From: SIG673 sp045638685
GTDB taxonomy: Bacteria; Bacillota; Clostridia; Oscillospirales; CAG-272
Assembly: GCA_045638685.1 (NCBI GenBank)
Contig: JAZUBT010000014.1
Span: 1-64,000 of the forward strand
Direction of reading: 5' to 3'
DNA length: 64,000 nt
Below, one piece after another: positions 1-7,597 of the stretch. The notes below the pieces were generated by a model, which saw only the letters and a list, made by a program, of their open reading frames with translations, did not search any database and was not told where the DNA came from. Every line of letters starts with the position of its first letter. Positions within the stretch are counted from its first letter, which is position 1. A program made the translations under genes and the position numbers.

Positions 1-2
1 AG

Positions 3-53
3 AAGGGGGATCAAAAGGAAAAGAAGAATTTTTCCAAGAAAAAACATAAGTAA
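3..53 (+). CDS. 3' end of an unidentified lysine-rich protein (partial)
   Basis: Only the last 16 codons before a TAA are inside the window. The frame reads as a Lys/Asp/Glu-rich tail (KGDQKEKKNF then SKKKHK), the kind of basic tail found on RNA helicases and ribosome-associated proteins. A GC-rich hairpin follows 10 bases later, which supports a real gene end. The alternative frame ending at 49 is also open, so the assignment is weak and no function can be named. Confidence 0.3.
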   Translation, partial: KGDQKEKKNFSKKKHK

Positions 54-62
54 GATGCCGAG

Positions 63-96
63 CGGCGGTCTTTGCAAAGAGGCGAGACCGCCGTTT
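63..96 (+). terminator. Intrinsic terminator after the partial upstream gene
   Basis: Inverted repeat CGGCGGTCT (63-71) / AGACCGCCG (85-93) with a 13-base loop, then TTTGAAT. The U-tract is short, so it may be a weak terminator. Confidence 0.55.
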
Positions 97-159
97 GAAT
101 ATGAGAGCGGAAGAAAATAAAAAAGTCGAATTTTTTGGTAAAAAAATCATGAAAAGCTA

Positions 160-188
160 TTGACAAAGCCAATGGAATCTGTTATAAT
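160..188 (+). promoter_or_regulatory. Sigma-A promoter of the tRNA-Gln gene
   Basis: Perfect -35 TTGACA at 160-165, 17-bp spacer, perfect -10 TATAAT at 183-188. Transcription would start about 5-7 bases before the mature tRNA. Confidence 0.9.
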
Positions 189-200
189 ATGCGTTGTGAA

Positions 201-276
201 TGCGGCATCGCCAAGCGGTAAGGCAACGGACTCTGACTCCGTCATTACCTAGGTTCGAATCCTAGTGCCGCAGCCA
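201..276 (+). tRNA. tRNA-Gln (anticodon CTG)
   Basis: The acceptor strands TGCGGCA (201-207) and TGCCGCA (266-272) pair. The anticodon stem ACGGA/TCCGT encloses the loop CTCTGAC, giving anticodon CTG, which reads CAG (Gln). The T arm has the GGTTCGAATCC motif. CCA is encoded (274-276) after discriminator G273. It is a single-gene unit with its own perfect promoter and a terminator immediately after it. Confidence 0.95.
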
Positions 277-280
277 AAAC

Positions 281-311
281 AAAAAGAGTAGTTTTTGACT
301 ACTCTTTTTTG
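281..311 (+). terminator. Intrinsic terminator after tRNA-Gln
   Basis: AAAAAGAGTAG (281-291) pairs with CTACTCTTTTT (299-309), followed by further T residues. Confidence 0.85.
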
Positions 312-373
312 TTTTCCCTCTGTACATTACATGAGAACCTAGTAAACGCCTGCGTTTACGATTTTACGCTATT

Positions 374-586
374 TCATTTAATATTTTCCTTTAAACCTAA
401 AATATAGTCGGCACTTACACCGTAATATTTACAAAGTACAATCAAATGTCTGATGGGCATTTCATTTGCTCCTCTCTCGTATCTCGCATACATAGTTTGA
501 GAGGTTCCCAATATATCGGCAATTTCCTGTTGCGTTTTGTCGCGGTCTTCTCTCAGATCGCGAATTTTTTTAATATACCCATTCAT
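374..586 (-). CDS. XRE-family helix-turn-helix transcriptional repressor
   Basis: A 70-residue Cro/C1-type DNA-binding protein that is almost entirely one HTH_3 domain. Residues about 8-63 hold the five-helix fold; the recognition region is QQEIADILGTSQTMYARYERG, followed by the typical PIRHLIVLCKYYGVSADYILG end. The start is fixed by AGGAGGG six bases upstream of ATG. It is divergently placed from the small gene at 736. The space between them has an extended -10 for this gene (TGATATAAT read on minus, -10 at 620-625) and palindromic TTTACTA/TAGTAAA elements, so autoregulation and control of the divergent gene are likely. No toxin partner is recognised. The gene and its surroundings are AT-rich compared with the rest of the window. 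Confidence 0.85.
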   Translation of the reverse strand: MNGYIKKIRDLREDRDKTQQEIADILGTSQTMYARYERGANEMPIRHLIVLCKYYGVSADYILGLKENIK

Positions 587-629
587 ACTATTCCCTCCTT
601 TTATTACCTTTTTGTAAATATTATATCAA

Positions 630-660
630 GTAAACAAATTTACTATTGACTTTAGTAAAT
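630..660. promoter_or_regulatory. Palindromic operators between the XRE repressor and its divergent gene
   Basis: Two overlapping inverted repeats are visible: GTAAA-caaa-TTTAC (630-643) and TTTACTA-TTGACTT-TAGTAAA (about 640-659). The second lies across the -35 of the rightward promoter. This is the normal position for binding sites of a small XRE repressor; binding itself is inferred. Confidence 0.6.
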
Positions 661-674
661 ATTTGTACTATAAT
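646..674 (+). promoter_or_regulatory. Promoter of the small gene at 736
   Basis: TTGACT at 646-651, 17-bp spacer, TATAAT at 669-674, overlapping the palindromic operator. Confidence 0.8.
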
Positions 675-735
675 GTTATTAAATTTTAAGAAAAGGAGGC
701 AAAATCTACATAAAAAACTTGAAAGGAGGTTTTAT

Positions 736-951
736 ATGGCTAAGCTCAGCTTTGAATCAATGGCTCCGTTATTCAAATCCGACAAAGACTTTTCGTTAAC
801 AGAAAGCCAATACCAAAAAAGTGTTGGGAAAACTCTTCCAAAGGATTACTATTATCTCAAAAACAAATCAGCTCTTTCAAAAGAAGCTAAAAAATATGGA
901 TATTACATTGAAATCAAAGAAAAAATACTTTGTTTTAAAAAAGCAATTTAA
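736..951 (+). CDS. Small protein of unknown function next to an XRE repressor
   Basis: 71 residues, not recognised. The start at 736 is chosen because AAAGGAGGT sits just upstream with good spacing; an in-frame ATG at 646 has no such site and lies inside the promoter. The protein is hydrophilic, Lys- and Tyr-rich (PKDYYYLKNKSALSKEAKKY in the middle), with no signal peptide or membrane segment. It follows a near-perfect promoter overlapped by palindromes that probably bind the divergently encoded repressor, so it is likely a repressor-controlled accessory protein. Whether it is a toxin, an excision factor or something else cannot be told from sequence. Confidence 0.6.
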   Translation: MAKLSFESMAPLFKSDKDFSLTESQYQKSVGKTLPKDYYYLKNKSALSKEAKKYGYYIEIKEKILCFKKAI

Positions 952-1067
952 TTGTAAAAAGAAAGGAAAAAATTGTTTGTATTAGTTGTTTTATAACTAT
1001 TAATTTTTGCTTCAATAAAAATTTTATTTAAAATCAATATTAATTATTTATTTTTAGGAGGAAAATT

Positions 1068-1268
1068 ATGAAATTGATTAGAATTCTTGCGCTTATTCTC
1101 TGTGTCGCTTTATTACTTTCTTGTTTTTTATCATTAACCGGTTGTGGAGATAGCGGAGGAGACGGAAAAACAAGCTGCAAAAATTGCGGCAGAAAATCTG
1201 TTAAGGCTTTAGGCTTTTGCGACCGTTGTTATAAGAGCTTTATGAAATATACTTATGGGGATAAATGA
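1068..1268 (+). CDS. 66-aa zinc-ribbon micro-lipoprotein
   Basis: The N-terminus is a clear lipoprotein signal: MKLIRI, a long hydrophobic stretch, then the lipobox LTGC with Cys at about residue 26. After a short Gly/Asp linker the mature part carries CKNCGRKS and CDRCYKS, two CxxC knuckles that should bind one zinc ion. The ribosome site TAGGAGGAAAATT precedes the ATG. The mature protein would be only about 40 residues, anchored outside the membrane. Zinc ribbons are usually cytoplasmic, so a lipid-anchored one is unusual. It may belong to the same AT-rich islet as the XRE gene and is followed by its own terminator. Function unknown. Confidence 0.75.
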   Translation: MKLIRILALILCVALLLSCFLSLTGCGDSGGDGKTSCKNCGRKSVKALGFCDRCYKSFMKYTYGDK

Positions 1269-1303
1269 CCTAATACCCATCGTCTAAATCGGTTTTCTAA
1301 CAC

Positions 1304-1337
1304 AAAAAAAGGAGAGTTTTTGACTGTCCTTTTTTTA
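1304..1337 (+). terminator. Intrinsic terminator after the micro-lipoprotein gene
   Basis: AAAAAAAGGAGAG pairs with CTGTCCTTTTTTT around a TTTTTGA loop, ending in a T-run. Confidence 0.8.
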
Positions 1338-1355
1338 TATTATTTTTAATATCTC

Positions 1356-1384
1356 TTTACAATTTCCTTACTTTATGATATAAT
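1356..1384 (+). promoter_or_regulatory. Promoter of the AGCS symporter gene
   Basis: TTTACA at 1356-1361, 17-bp spacer, TATAAT at 1379-1384. Confidence 0.8.
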
Positions 1385-1417
1385 AAAAGAAATTAATTTA
1401 TTATATGAGGTTTTAAA

Positions 1418-2833
1418 ATGGAATTTTTAAACAACATCATCTCTGCGGTAAGTAACGTTCTCTATCAGCCGTGGTGCGTTCCGCTTATTCTTCTTTTCGG
1501 CGGAATATTTCTGACAGTACGTCTTAAAGGACTTCAGGCGCGTCTATTTCCCGAATGCTTTAAGGTGCTTATGGATAAGCCTAAGGAAAAGAACGGAATT
1601 TCCTCGTTTGGCGCGCTTATGATTTCTACCGCCTCGCGTGTAGGAACCGGCAACATTATTGGTGTTGCGGGCGCTATCTGTCTCGGTGGTCCCGGCGCGA
1701 TATTCTGGATGTGGATAACCGCTATTCTCGGCGGAGCTTCCGCTTTTACCGAATCAACTCTCGCTCAGATTTTCAAAAAACGCAATTCCGACGGCTCAAG
1801 CTACGGCGGTCCGGCGTTTTATATGCAGGATAAGCTCAAATGCCGTCCGCTCGGCATTTTCTTCTCCGTTTTAATTATAATCACCTACGCTATCGGCTTT
1901 AACATGCTTGCGTCGTTTAACGTTCAGGCGTCCTTCGAAAACTTCGGATTTTACAACGCTAAGGTTACTCCCTTTATCATTGGTGGAATACTTGCAGTTC
2001 TCTTTGCGATATGTGTTATCGGCGGCGCAAAGCGTCTTGCAAAGGTAACGGGACTTCTGGTTCCTTTTATGGGTGTTGTATACATTATTGTTTCTTTAAT
2101 TATGCTGACACTTAACTTCAGACAGATTCCCACAATGTTCGGACTTATCTTTAAAAATGCCTTTGACTTTTCCGCTATTTTCGGCGGTTTTACAGGCTCC
2201 TGTCTTATGTACGGAATTAAGCGCGGACTTTACTCTAATGAGGCAGGTATGGGCTCAGCCCCCAACGCTGCCGCTACCGCTGACGTAAGCCACCCCGCAA
2301 AGCAAGGGCTGGTTCAGATGCTTTCCGTATTTCTTGACACTCTGCTTATCTGCACCTGCACGGCGTTTATGTGTCTTTCCTCCGGCATCGACTTCTCTCT
2401 TTATAGCGGAAAGGAAGCTTTATACGTTCAGGACGCCCTTTCAAGCTCTCTTGGTGCCTTCGGTCCCATCTTTATTGCCGCCGCTCTTTCGCTTTTTGCC
2501 TTCACAACCCTTATCGGAAACTACGCTTACTGCGAGGGCTGTCTTAAATTTATATTCAAACGCTCACTCGGTAAAAAGCCTATGCTTTTATTTGGACTCT
2601 CCGCTACCGCTCTCGTGTTTGTAGGAGCTATTGCGAGCGCCGGTATAGTCTGGGGCTTTGCAGAGCTTACGCAGGCTCTTATGGTACTTGTAAATATGCC
2701 CGTCGTAATATATCTTTCAAAATACTCCGTTAGCTGTCTTAACGACTACTGTAAGCAGCGCAAGGAAGGTAAAAATCCCGTATTTAAAGCAAGGGATATA
2801 GGAATTGACGAAAGCCTTGATTTTTGGCAATAA
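1418..2833 (+). CDS. Sodium:alanine/glycine symporter (AGCS family)
   Basis: A 471-residue polytopic membrane protein of the alanine/glycine:cation symporter family (AlsT/DagA type), of usual length. It shows about 11 hydrophobic segments and the family signatures GTGNIIGVA near residue 80, GGPGAIFWMW, the SSYGGPAFYM loop and the SNEAGMGSAPNAAATA motif around residue 280. It should import alanine, glycine or a related small amino acid with Na+. It is monocistronic: its own promoter lies upstream and the next gene also has a perfect promoter. The exact substrate cannot be told from sequence. Confidence 0.93.
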   Translation: MEFLNNIISAVSNVLYQPWCVPLILLFGGIFLTVRLKGLQARLFPECFKVLMDKPKEKNGISSFGALMISTASRVGTGNIIGVAGAICLGGPGAIFWMWITAILGGASAFTESTLAQIFKKRNSDGSSYGGPAFYMQDKLKCRPLGIFFSVLIIITYAIGFNMLASFNVQASFENFGFYNAKVTPFIIGGILAVLFAICVIGGAKRLAKVTGLLVPFMGVVYIIVSLIMLTLNFRQIPTMFGLIFKNAFDFSAIFGGFTGSCLMYGIKRGLYSNEAGMGSAPNAAATADVSHPAKQGLVQMLSVFLDTLLICTCTAFMCLSSGIDFSLYSGKEALYVQDALSSSLGAFGPIFIAAALSLFAFTTLIGNYAYCEGCLKFIFKRSLGKKPMLLFGLSATALVFVGAIASAGIVWGFAELTQALMVLVNMPVVIYLSKYSVSCLNDYCKQRKEGKNPVFKARDIGIDESLDFWQ

Positions 2834-2874
2834 ATTTTAAAATTTAATTTTATAATTAAATTCTACAAATCAGA

Positions 2875-2903
2875 TTGACATTTTACCGCTGTTATGGTAT
2901 AAT
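2875..2903 (+). promoter_or_regulatory. Promoter of the Cys/His-repeat lipoprotein gene
   Basis: Perfect TTGACA at 2875-2880, 17-bp spacer, perfect TATAAT at 2898-2903. Confidence 0.9.
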
Positions 2904-2948
2904 ATTTATATAATAATTCTAATGAATAAGGAACTTCGGAATTTCACT

Positions 2949-4046
2949 ATGAAAAAAACATTAAAATTCCTTTTACTTTTTTCAGTAATGCTTTGTCTGT
3001 CTGTACTGTTTCTTTCTTCATGCAAAAAAGACGAGCCGTTTAACGGCATAAACGAAGAGCTCGGTCTTATACTTGAAGGTGGAGATTTTGACGGAAAATC
3101 TACGCTTGTTTGCTCAAAAATTACCGAAAGCTTAAACGTTAACGAGGTAAAAAATAAGCTTTCCGGTCAGGCATACAACGATACGGCAGATCTTTTTATC
3201 TATTACATAAAGGTTGTAAAAAATAATTTAACAGTTCAGCCGAAGGGCAAGGTTACAATAACTCTCCCCGAGCCGTCTGCGTCTTACAGTGATTACGTTG
3301 TATTCAACGTTACCGATACCGAAGTAGAAAAGCTGGATTTTACCTTATCTAACGGGAAAATCACCTTTGAAGCAACCTCGCTTTCCTATTTTATAATTGC
3401 TGACTCACACGTTCATTCCTATACGGAATGGGCTGATGCCACCGACGGTATTAATCACACCAGAAGCTGCCCTTGCGGATACGTTGCACTGGTGCCACAC
3501 GATTATAACGAATGGGTCCCAACGACCAGCGGCAGAAAATATACCTGTGAAACATGCGGATACGTTCATAACCACGTTCACGAATATATAAGCTTTACCA
3601 ATGCAAGTAACGGCCGCAGTCATACAAAAACGTGTTCCTGTGGGCATACAGATTCCGAAGTTCACAAGTTCGATCAAGGCGTCCCTCATCAAAGCGGTAC
3701 GCTATACACGTGTACGCTATGCGGTCATAAAAATATTTCACTTGAACTTACCGTTAAAATTACAGTTCCTTCAAACAGCAGCGCTATATCCTCGCTTAAA
3801 ATAAACGGAGCTTCATATACGGAACCGGTCAAGTTTAAATACGGCACGGAGATTACCGTTGAAATTAAGCTTAAGTCGGGATATGAATTTATCGGGTGGG
3901 AATACGACGATGAAATATTAACAAAAAGCCGTACCTATAAATTTGTCATAGGCGAGAGCGAATTCACACGCGGCAAAGAGGAAATTGAAATTAAAGTTTG
4001 CATTTCAGATAACGATAACGTCATTGACGATCTACCCATTGTATAA
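2949..4046 (+). CDS. Surface lipoprotein with repeated His/Cys (HxH...CxCG) motifs
   Basis: 365 residues from the ATG at 2949, which puts a normal lipoprotein signal at the N-terminus (MKKTLKF, hydrophobic core, lipobox LSSC). The ATG at 2922 would add ten polar residues and has no better ribosome site. Residues about 30-150 form a beta-rich domain of unknown type. Then come two or more imperfect repeats beginning HVHSYTEW or HVHEYISF and carrying CPCG/CETCG/CSCG/CTLCG knuckles, spaced like treble-clef zinc sites. The last part (GYEFIGWEYDDE) resembles an InlB B-repeat. It would be lipid-anchored on the outer face. Such repeats are common in clostridial surface proteins; ligand unknown. Confidence 0.75.
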   Translation: MKKTLKFLLLFSVMLCLSVLFLSSCKKDEPFNGINEELGLILEGGDFDGKSTLVCSKITESLNVNEVKNKLSGQAYNDTADLFIYYIKVVKNNLTVQPKGKVTITLPEPSASYSDYVVFNVTDTEVEKLDFTLSNGKITFEATSLSYFIIADSHVHSYTEWADATDGINHTRSCPCGYVALVPHDYNEWVPTTSGRKYTCETCGYVHNHVHEYISFTNASNGRSHTKTCSCGHTDSEVHKFDQGVPHQSGTLYTCTLCGHKNISLELTVKITVPSNSSAISSLKINGASYTEPVKFKYGTEITVEIKLKSGYEFIGWEYDDEILTKSRTYKFVIGESEFTRGKEEIEIKVCISDNDNVIDDLPIV

Positions 4047-4068
4047 CGTAATTTTATAAATAACCGTA

Positions 4069-4112
4069 AAAAAACCACGAATTTAGCATATACGCTTAAT
4101 TCGTGGTTTTTA
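4069..4112. terminator. Bidirectional terminator between the lipoprotein and pflA
   Basis: AAACCACGAATT...AATTCGTGGTTT inverted repeat flanked by A and T runs, so it can end transcription from both converging genes. Confidence 0.85.
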
Positions 4113-4874
4113 TTATTTAAAGCACTTCTCTTTTAAGGAATTTTCCAGCGCTCTTACCTTGTCGCAGTCGGCTTCATTTACCTCCGAAAACGGAAATTTT
4201 TTTCCCATTTCATTATATTTTACCTGGCATATCTTTCTAAACGGCAGAAGCTCGAGGTCGTCAATACAGCTGCGTCCTTTTATTATTTCGCAAAGCGCGG
4301 AAAGGTTCTCCTCGCTATCGTTTATTTCCGGAATAATCACCTGTCTTACCGTAGTCGGAATACGCATTTTATCAAGCGTGTCAAGGAATGTAAGCGCTTC
4401 TTTAAGCGTCATTCCTACGTTTTCTTTATAAAGCTCATCGCTCGTATATTTAATATCAAGAAGAACTCTGTCGGTGTAGGAAAGAAGCTTTATAACGGAT
4501 TCGTTTAACACCGCGCCCGACGTATCAAGGCAGGTATTTATTCCATTTTCCTTACACAGCCTGAAAATTTCCGCGCCGAACTCTGCCTGGCAAAGCGGCT
4601 CTCCACCCGAAAGGGTTATTCCTCCGTTTTCACCGAAATAAGCTCTATACCGCTCTGCTTTCTTTACTATTTCCGTAGCGCTGTACTCACTACCGCTGCT
4701 AAAATCCCACGTATCGGGATTATGACAGCATTTGCACCTTAACGGACAACCGCTGAAAAAGACGACGAAACGAACTCCGGGCCCGTCAACCGTTCCGAGC
4801 GACTGGAGTGAGTGAACCCGTCCTTTAATATCTTTTGGTTCTGATGCCGTGGCAAAATCAGTTGTTTTTTCCAT
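4113..4874 (-). CDS. pflA: Pyruvate formate-lyase-activating enzyme (radical SAM)
   Basis: 253 residues, the normal length. It uses S-adenosylmethionine and a [4Fe-4S] cluster to make the glycyl radical on PflB. The signature CPLRCKCCHNPDTW (about residues 43-56) holds the CxxxCxxC cluster ligands, preceded by GTVDGPGVRFV; GGITLSGGEPLCQ and LDTSGAV follow as expected. It lies directly downstream of pflB on the same strand. The ATG has no strong ribosome site close by; a GGAGGA lies about 20 bases upstream inside a large hairpin, so translation may depend on RNA structure or coupling. Confidence 0.95.
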   Translation of the reverse strand: MEKTTDFATASEPKDIKGRVHSLQSLGTVDGPGVRFVVFFSGCPLRCKCCHNPDTWDFSSGSEYSATEIVKKAERYRAYFGENGGITLSGGEPLCQAEFGAEIFRLCKENGINTCLDTSGAVLNESVIKLLSYTDRVLLDIKYTSDELYKENVGMTLKEALTFLDTLDKMRIPTTVRQVIIPEINDSEENLSALCEIIKGRSCIDDLELLPFRKICQVKYNEMGKKFPFSEVNEADCDKVRALENSLKEKCFK

Positions 4875-4889
4875 ATTTTAAATATCAAG

Positions 4890-4957
4890 AGACGTCCTCC
4901 GCTTATTTCGGCTCGGGCGGTATTTTCCGCATACCGTAAAATCCGCGGGGGACGTCT
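4890..4957 (-). other. Intercistronic hairpin between pflB and pflA
   Basis: AGACGTCC (4890-4897) and GGACGTCT (4950-4957) are perfect inverted repeats. They enclose a second stem (CGGTAT/ATACCG) and CCGC/GCGG pairs. There is no U-tract, so it looks like a processing or stability element rather than a terminator, and it covers the only good Shine-Dalgarno before pflA. Confidence 0.6.
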
Positions 4958-5025
4958 TTTCCTATCTGTAATTATTTGTTTTCCCGTCAACTCTCTTTAA
5001 AAGGCTTAGATAATTATCTCTACAA

Positions 5026-7257
5026 TTAAAGGGAAACGTGGAAGGTACGGCTTATTACCTCTTTCTGCTGCTCACGTGAAAGCTTGTTAAAATGCACCGC
5101 ATAGCCCGAAACACGAATAGTAAGGTTAGGATAGTCCTCGGGGTTCTCATAAGCCTTCATAAGCGTTTCTCGGTTCATTACGTTGACGTTAATATGGTGC
5201 GCGCCCTTTGAGAAATATCCGTCAAGAATAGATACGAGGTTACCTATTCTTTCGTCCTCATCTCTACCAAGCGCCTCGGGGGTAATCGAGAAGGTGTTAG
5301 AGATACCGTCGCGGCAGTCATCATAGCTTATCTTCGCTACCGAGTTAAGAGACGCGAGCGCACCGTTTTCCTCTCTGTTGTGCATCGGGTTCGCTCCCGG
5401 CGCAAACGGAGCTCCGTTAGGCCTACCGTCAGGAGTTGCACCTGTATTCTTTCCGTACATAACGTTTGACGTTATTGTAAGAACAGAGAGCGTATGCTCC
5501 GCTTTTCTGTACGTCGGAGTTTTACGAAGCTCGGTGATAACCTTATGGGTAAGCTCCTTCGCTATAAGATCTACCCTATCGTCGTCGTTACCGAATTTCG
5601 GGAAATCGCCTTCTCTTTCGAAGTCAACTATGTAACCGTCCTCGTTTCTTATCGCCTTAACCCTTGCGTACTTAATCGCGCTGAGCGAGTCGGTAGTTAC
5701 GGAAAGTCCAGCTATACCGAAAGCCATAAATCTATGTACCTCAGTATCGTGCAATGCCATCTGGATTTTCTCGTAGGCATATTTATCGTGCGTATAGTGA
5801 ATAACGTTCATTGTATTAACGTAAAGACGCGAAAGCCAGTCAATGTAAGTATTATATCTCTCCATTACTGTCTCGTAGTCTAAAACGTCATTTTCATAAA
5901 CCGGCATCTGAGGGCCAATCTTCATAGCGCTCGACGTATCGTATCCGCCGTTAAGCGCTATAAGAAGGAGCTTCGGCAGGTTGCAACGCGCTCCGAAAAA
6001 CTGCATTTCCTTACCTATTCTCATAGCGGATACGCAGCATGCAATAGCATAATCGTCGCCGTATATCGGTCTCATTCTGTCATCGCTCTCGTACTGAATG
6101 GAGTCAGTATCGGCGGAAACCTTTGCGCAAAAGCGCTTAAATCCGTCGGGAAGCGAGGTTGACCAAAGAACAGTTAAGTTCGGCTCGGGCGCAGAACCAA
6201 GAGTGTAGAGTGTATTAAGCATACGGAAGGTGCTTTTCGTAACAAGGCTTCTTCCGTCCTCACCCATACCGCCAAGCGCCTCGGTTATCCACATTGGGTC
6301 GCCACCGAAAAGCTCATTATATTCAGGTGTACGCAGGTGTCTTGCCATACGGAGCTTCATAACGAAATCGTCCATAAGCTCCTGAGCCTCTACTTCTGTG
6401 AGAACGCCGTTTTTAATGTCTCTCTGTACGTATATATCAAAGAACGTACTTACTCTGCCGAGCGACATCGCCGCTCCGTTCTGCTCCTTGATTGCTCCAA
6501 GGTAAGCGAAATACGTCCACTGAATAGCCTCTCTCGCGTTTTTAGCGGGCTGACTTATATCAAAGCCGTACATTTCCGCCATAATCTTAAGATTACCGAG
6601 AAATTCTATCTGCTTGAAAAGCTCTTTTGCAGTACGTATTTGTTCTTCGTCAAAATTAGTTCCGTTTAACGCCTTTTTGTCCTTTTTCTTCTCCTCTATA
6701 AGCTTATCAACGCCATATAGAGCTACACGGCGGTAGTCTCCTATAATTCTTCCTCTGCCGTAAGCATCGGGAAGTCCGGTTATAACGTGGCATTTTCTCG
6801 CTGCTCTCATTTCTTCCGTGTAAGCTCTGAAAACACCCTCGTTATGCGTCGTACGGTACAGAAACTCGTCCTCAACCTTCTGGCTGAGCTTATATCCGTA
6901 CGCTTCACACGCGCTTTTTACCATTCTCTTACCGCCAAAGGGGTTAACTCCTCTTTGAAGCGGTCTGCTTGTCTGAATTCCTACGATAATCTCATTTTCC
7001 TTATCAAGATATCCGGGCAGATAGCTGGTTAAAGATGATACCGTATTTACGTCAATATCAAGAACTCCGCCAAACTGTCTTTCAATCTTAAAAAGAGACT
7101 GAAGCTTGTCCATAAGCGCCTTCGTGCGCTCAGTTGCTCCCACAAGAAAATCTGCTTCTCCTCTGTATTCCTCGTAGTTTTTCTGAATAAAGTCTCTTAC
7201 GTTGATTTCGCTCTGCCAAGCTCCCGAGGCAAAGCCGTTCCAATTTTCATGCGTCAT
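5026..7257 (-). CDS. pflB: Formate acetyltransferase (pyruvate formate-lyase)
   Basis: 743 residues. It converts pyruvate plus CoA to acetyl-CoA plus formate without oxygen. The catalytic pair is in YAIACCVSAMRIGKE (adjacent Cys-Cys near residue 413), and the glycyl-radical loop is the C-terminal RVSGYAVHFNKLSREQQ. The start was set at 7257 because GGAG lies six bases before this ATG; the longer frame would need a TTG at 7269 that overlaps the ribosome site. The gene sits behind a ZTP riboswitch and ahead of pflA, forming a pflB-pflA unit, with fhs upstream using the formate. A small hairpin (ACTGCC/GGCAGT, 7273-7288) ends just before the Shine-Dalgarno. Confidence 0.97.
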   Translation of the reverse strand: MTHENWNGFASGAWQSEINVRDFIQKNYEEYRGEADFLVGATERTKALMDKLQSLFKIERQFGGVLDIDVNTVSSLTSYLPGYLDKENEIIVGIQTSRPLQRGVNPFGGKRMVKSACEAYGYKLSQKVEDEFLYRTTHNEGVFRAYTEEMRAARKCHVITGLPDAYGRGRIIGDYRRVALYGVDKLIEEKKKDKKALNGTNFDEEQIRTAKELFKQIEFLGNLKIMAEMYGFDISQPAKNAREAIQWTYFAYLGAIKEQNGAAMSLGRVSTFFDIYVQRDIKNGVLTEVEAQELMDDFVMKLRMARHLRTPEYNELFGGDPMWITEALGGMGEDGRSLVTKSTFRMLNTLYTLGSAPEPNLTVLWSTSLPDGFKRFCAKVSADTDSIQYESDDRMRPIYGDDYAIACCVSAMRIGKEMQFFGARCNLPKLLLIALNGGYDTSSAMKIGPQMPVYENDVLDYETVMERYNTYIDWLSRLYVNTMNVIHYTHDKYAYEKIQMALHDTEVHRFMAFGIAGLSVTTDSLSAIKYARVKAIRNEDGYIVDFEREGDFPKFGNDDDRVDLIAKELTHKVITELRKTPTYRKAEHTLSVLTITSNVMYGKNTGATPDGRPNGAPFAPGANPMHNREENGALASLNSVAKISYDDCRDGISNTFSITPEALGRDEDERIGNLVSILDGYFSKGAHHINVNVMNRETLMKAYENPEDYPNLTIRVSGYAVHFNKLSREQQKEVISRTFHVSL

Positions 7258-7353
7258 TTTATTCTCCAATCTACTGCCGAGAGGCAGTCATGCGATTTTT
7301 TGAATGAATTTTCAGCGCTATACACATTTACCACCAAAAATTCAGCTACTCTG

Positions 7354-7468
7354 CTAAAAAACAAAAAGGCAGATTAAGCTTTTAGCGTAAAAACTCAATT
7401 TGCCCAGACGGTCGACAATATTCTTTTACATTTCACCGCAGTTTTCTGCGTTTTCCGTCAGTCATGTA
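7354..7468 (-). promoter_or_regulatory. ZTP (pfl-motif) riboswitch with overlapping terminator
   Basis: Read on the minus strand, the aptamer begins near 7468 with ATGACTGACGG, followed by a small hairpin (CGCAG/CTGCG), and closes with the family hallmark GACCGTCTGGGCA (7401-7413). The GGCA that ends the aptamer is also the first arm of an intrinsic terminator (stem arms 7389-7404 and 7368-7383, then T5-G-T6 at 7354-7367). Aptamer and terminator therefore exclude each other, which predicts an ON switch: ZTP or ZMP accumulation (folate shortage) prevents termination and raises pflB-pflA expression. The family is known to control folate/purine one-carbon genes, including pfl. Confidence 0.93.
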
Positions 7469-7481
7469 AAAGCTCATTTAT

Positions 7482-7510
7482 ATTATAGTTTATTCACTAT
7501 TATTTGTCAA
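7482..7510 (-). promoter_or_regulatory. Promoter of the riboswitch-pflB-pflA unit
   Basis: Read on minus: TTGACA (7505-7510), 17-bp spacer, TATAAT (7482-7487). The start site would be near 7475, just before the aptamer. Confidence 0.9.
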
Positions 7511-7544
7511 TAGATTTACTAAAATATTAATCGAAAATTCACAG

Positions 7545-7586
7545 TAAAAAAACAACTCCAAAAAACCTTTCGGAATTTTGGAGTTA
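7545..7586 (-). terminator. Intrinsic terminator after fhs
   Basis: AACTCCAAAA/TTTTGGAGTT inverted repeat (7554-7563, 7576-7585), followed on minus by GTTTTTTT. Confidence 0.88.
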
Positions 7587-7597
7587 TCGTTATACTT

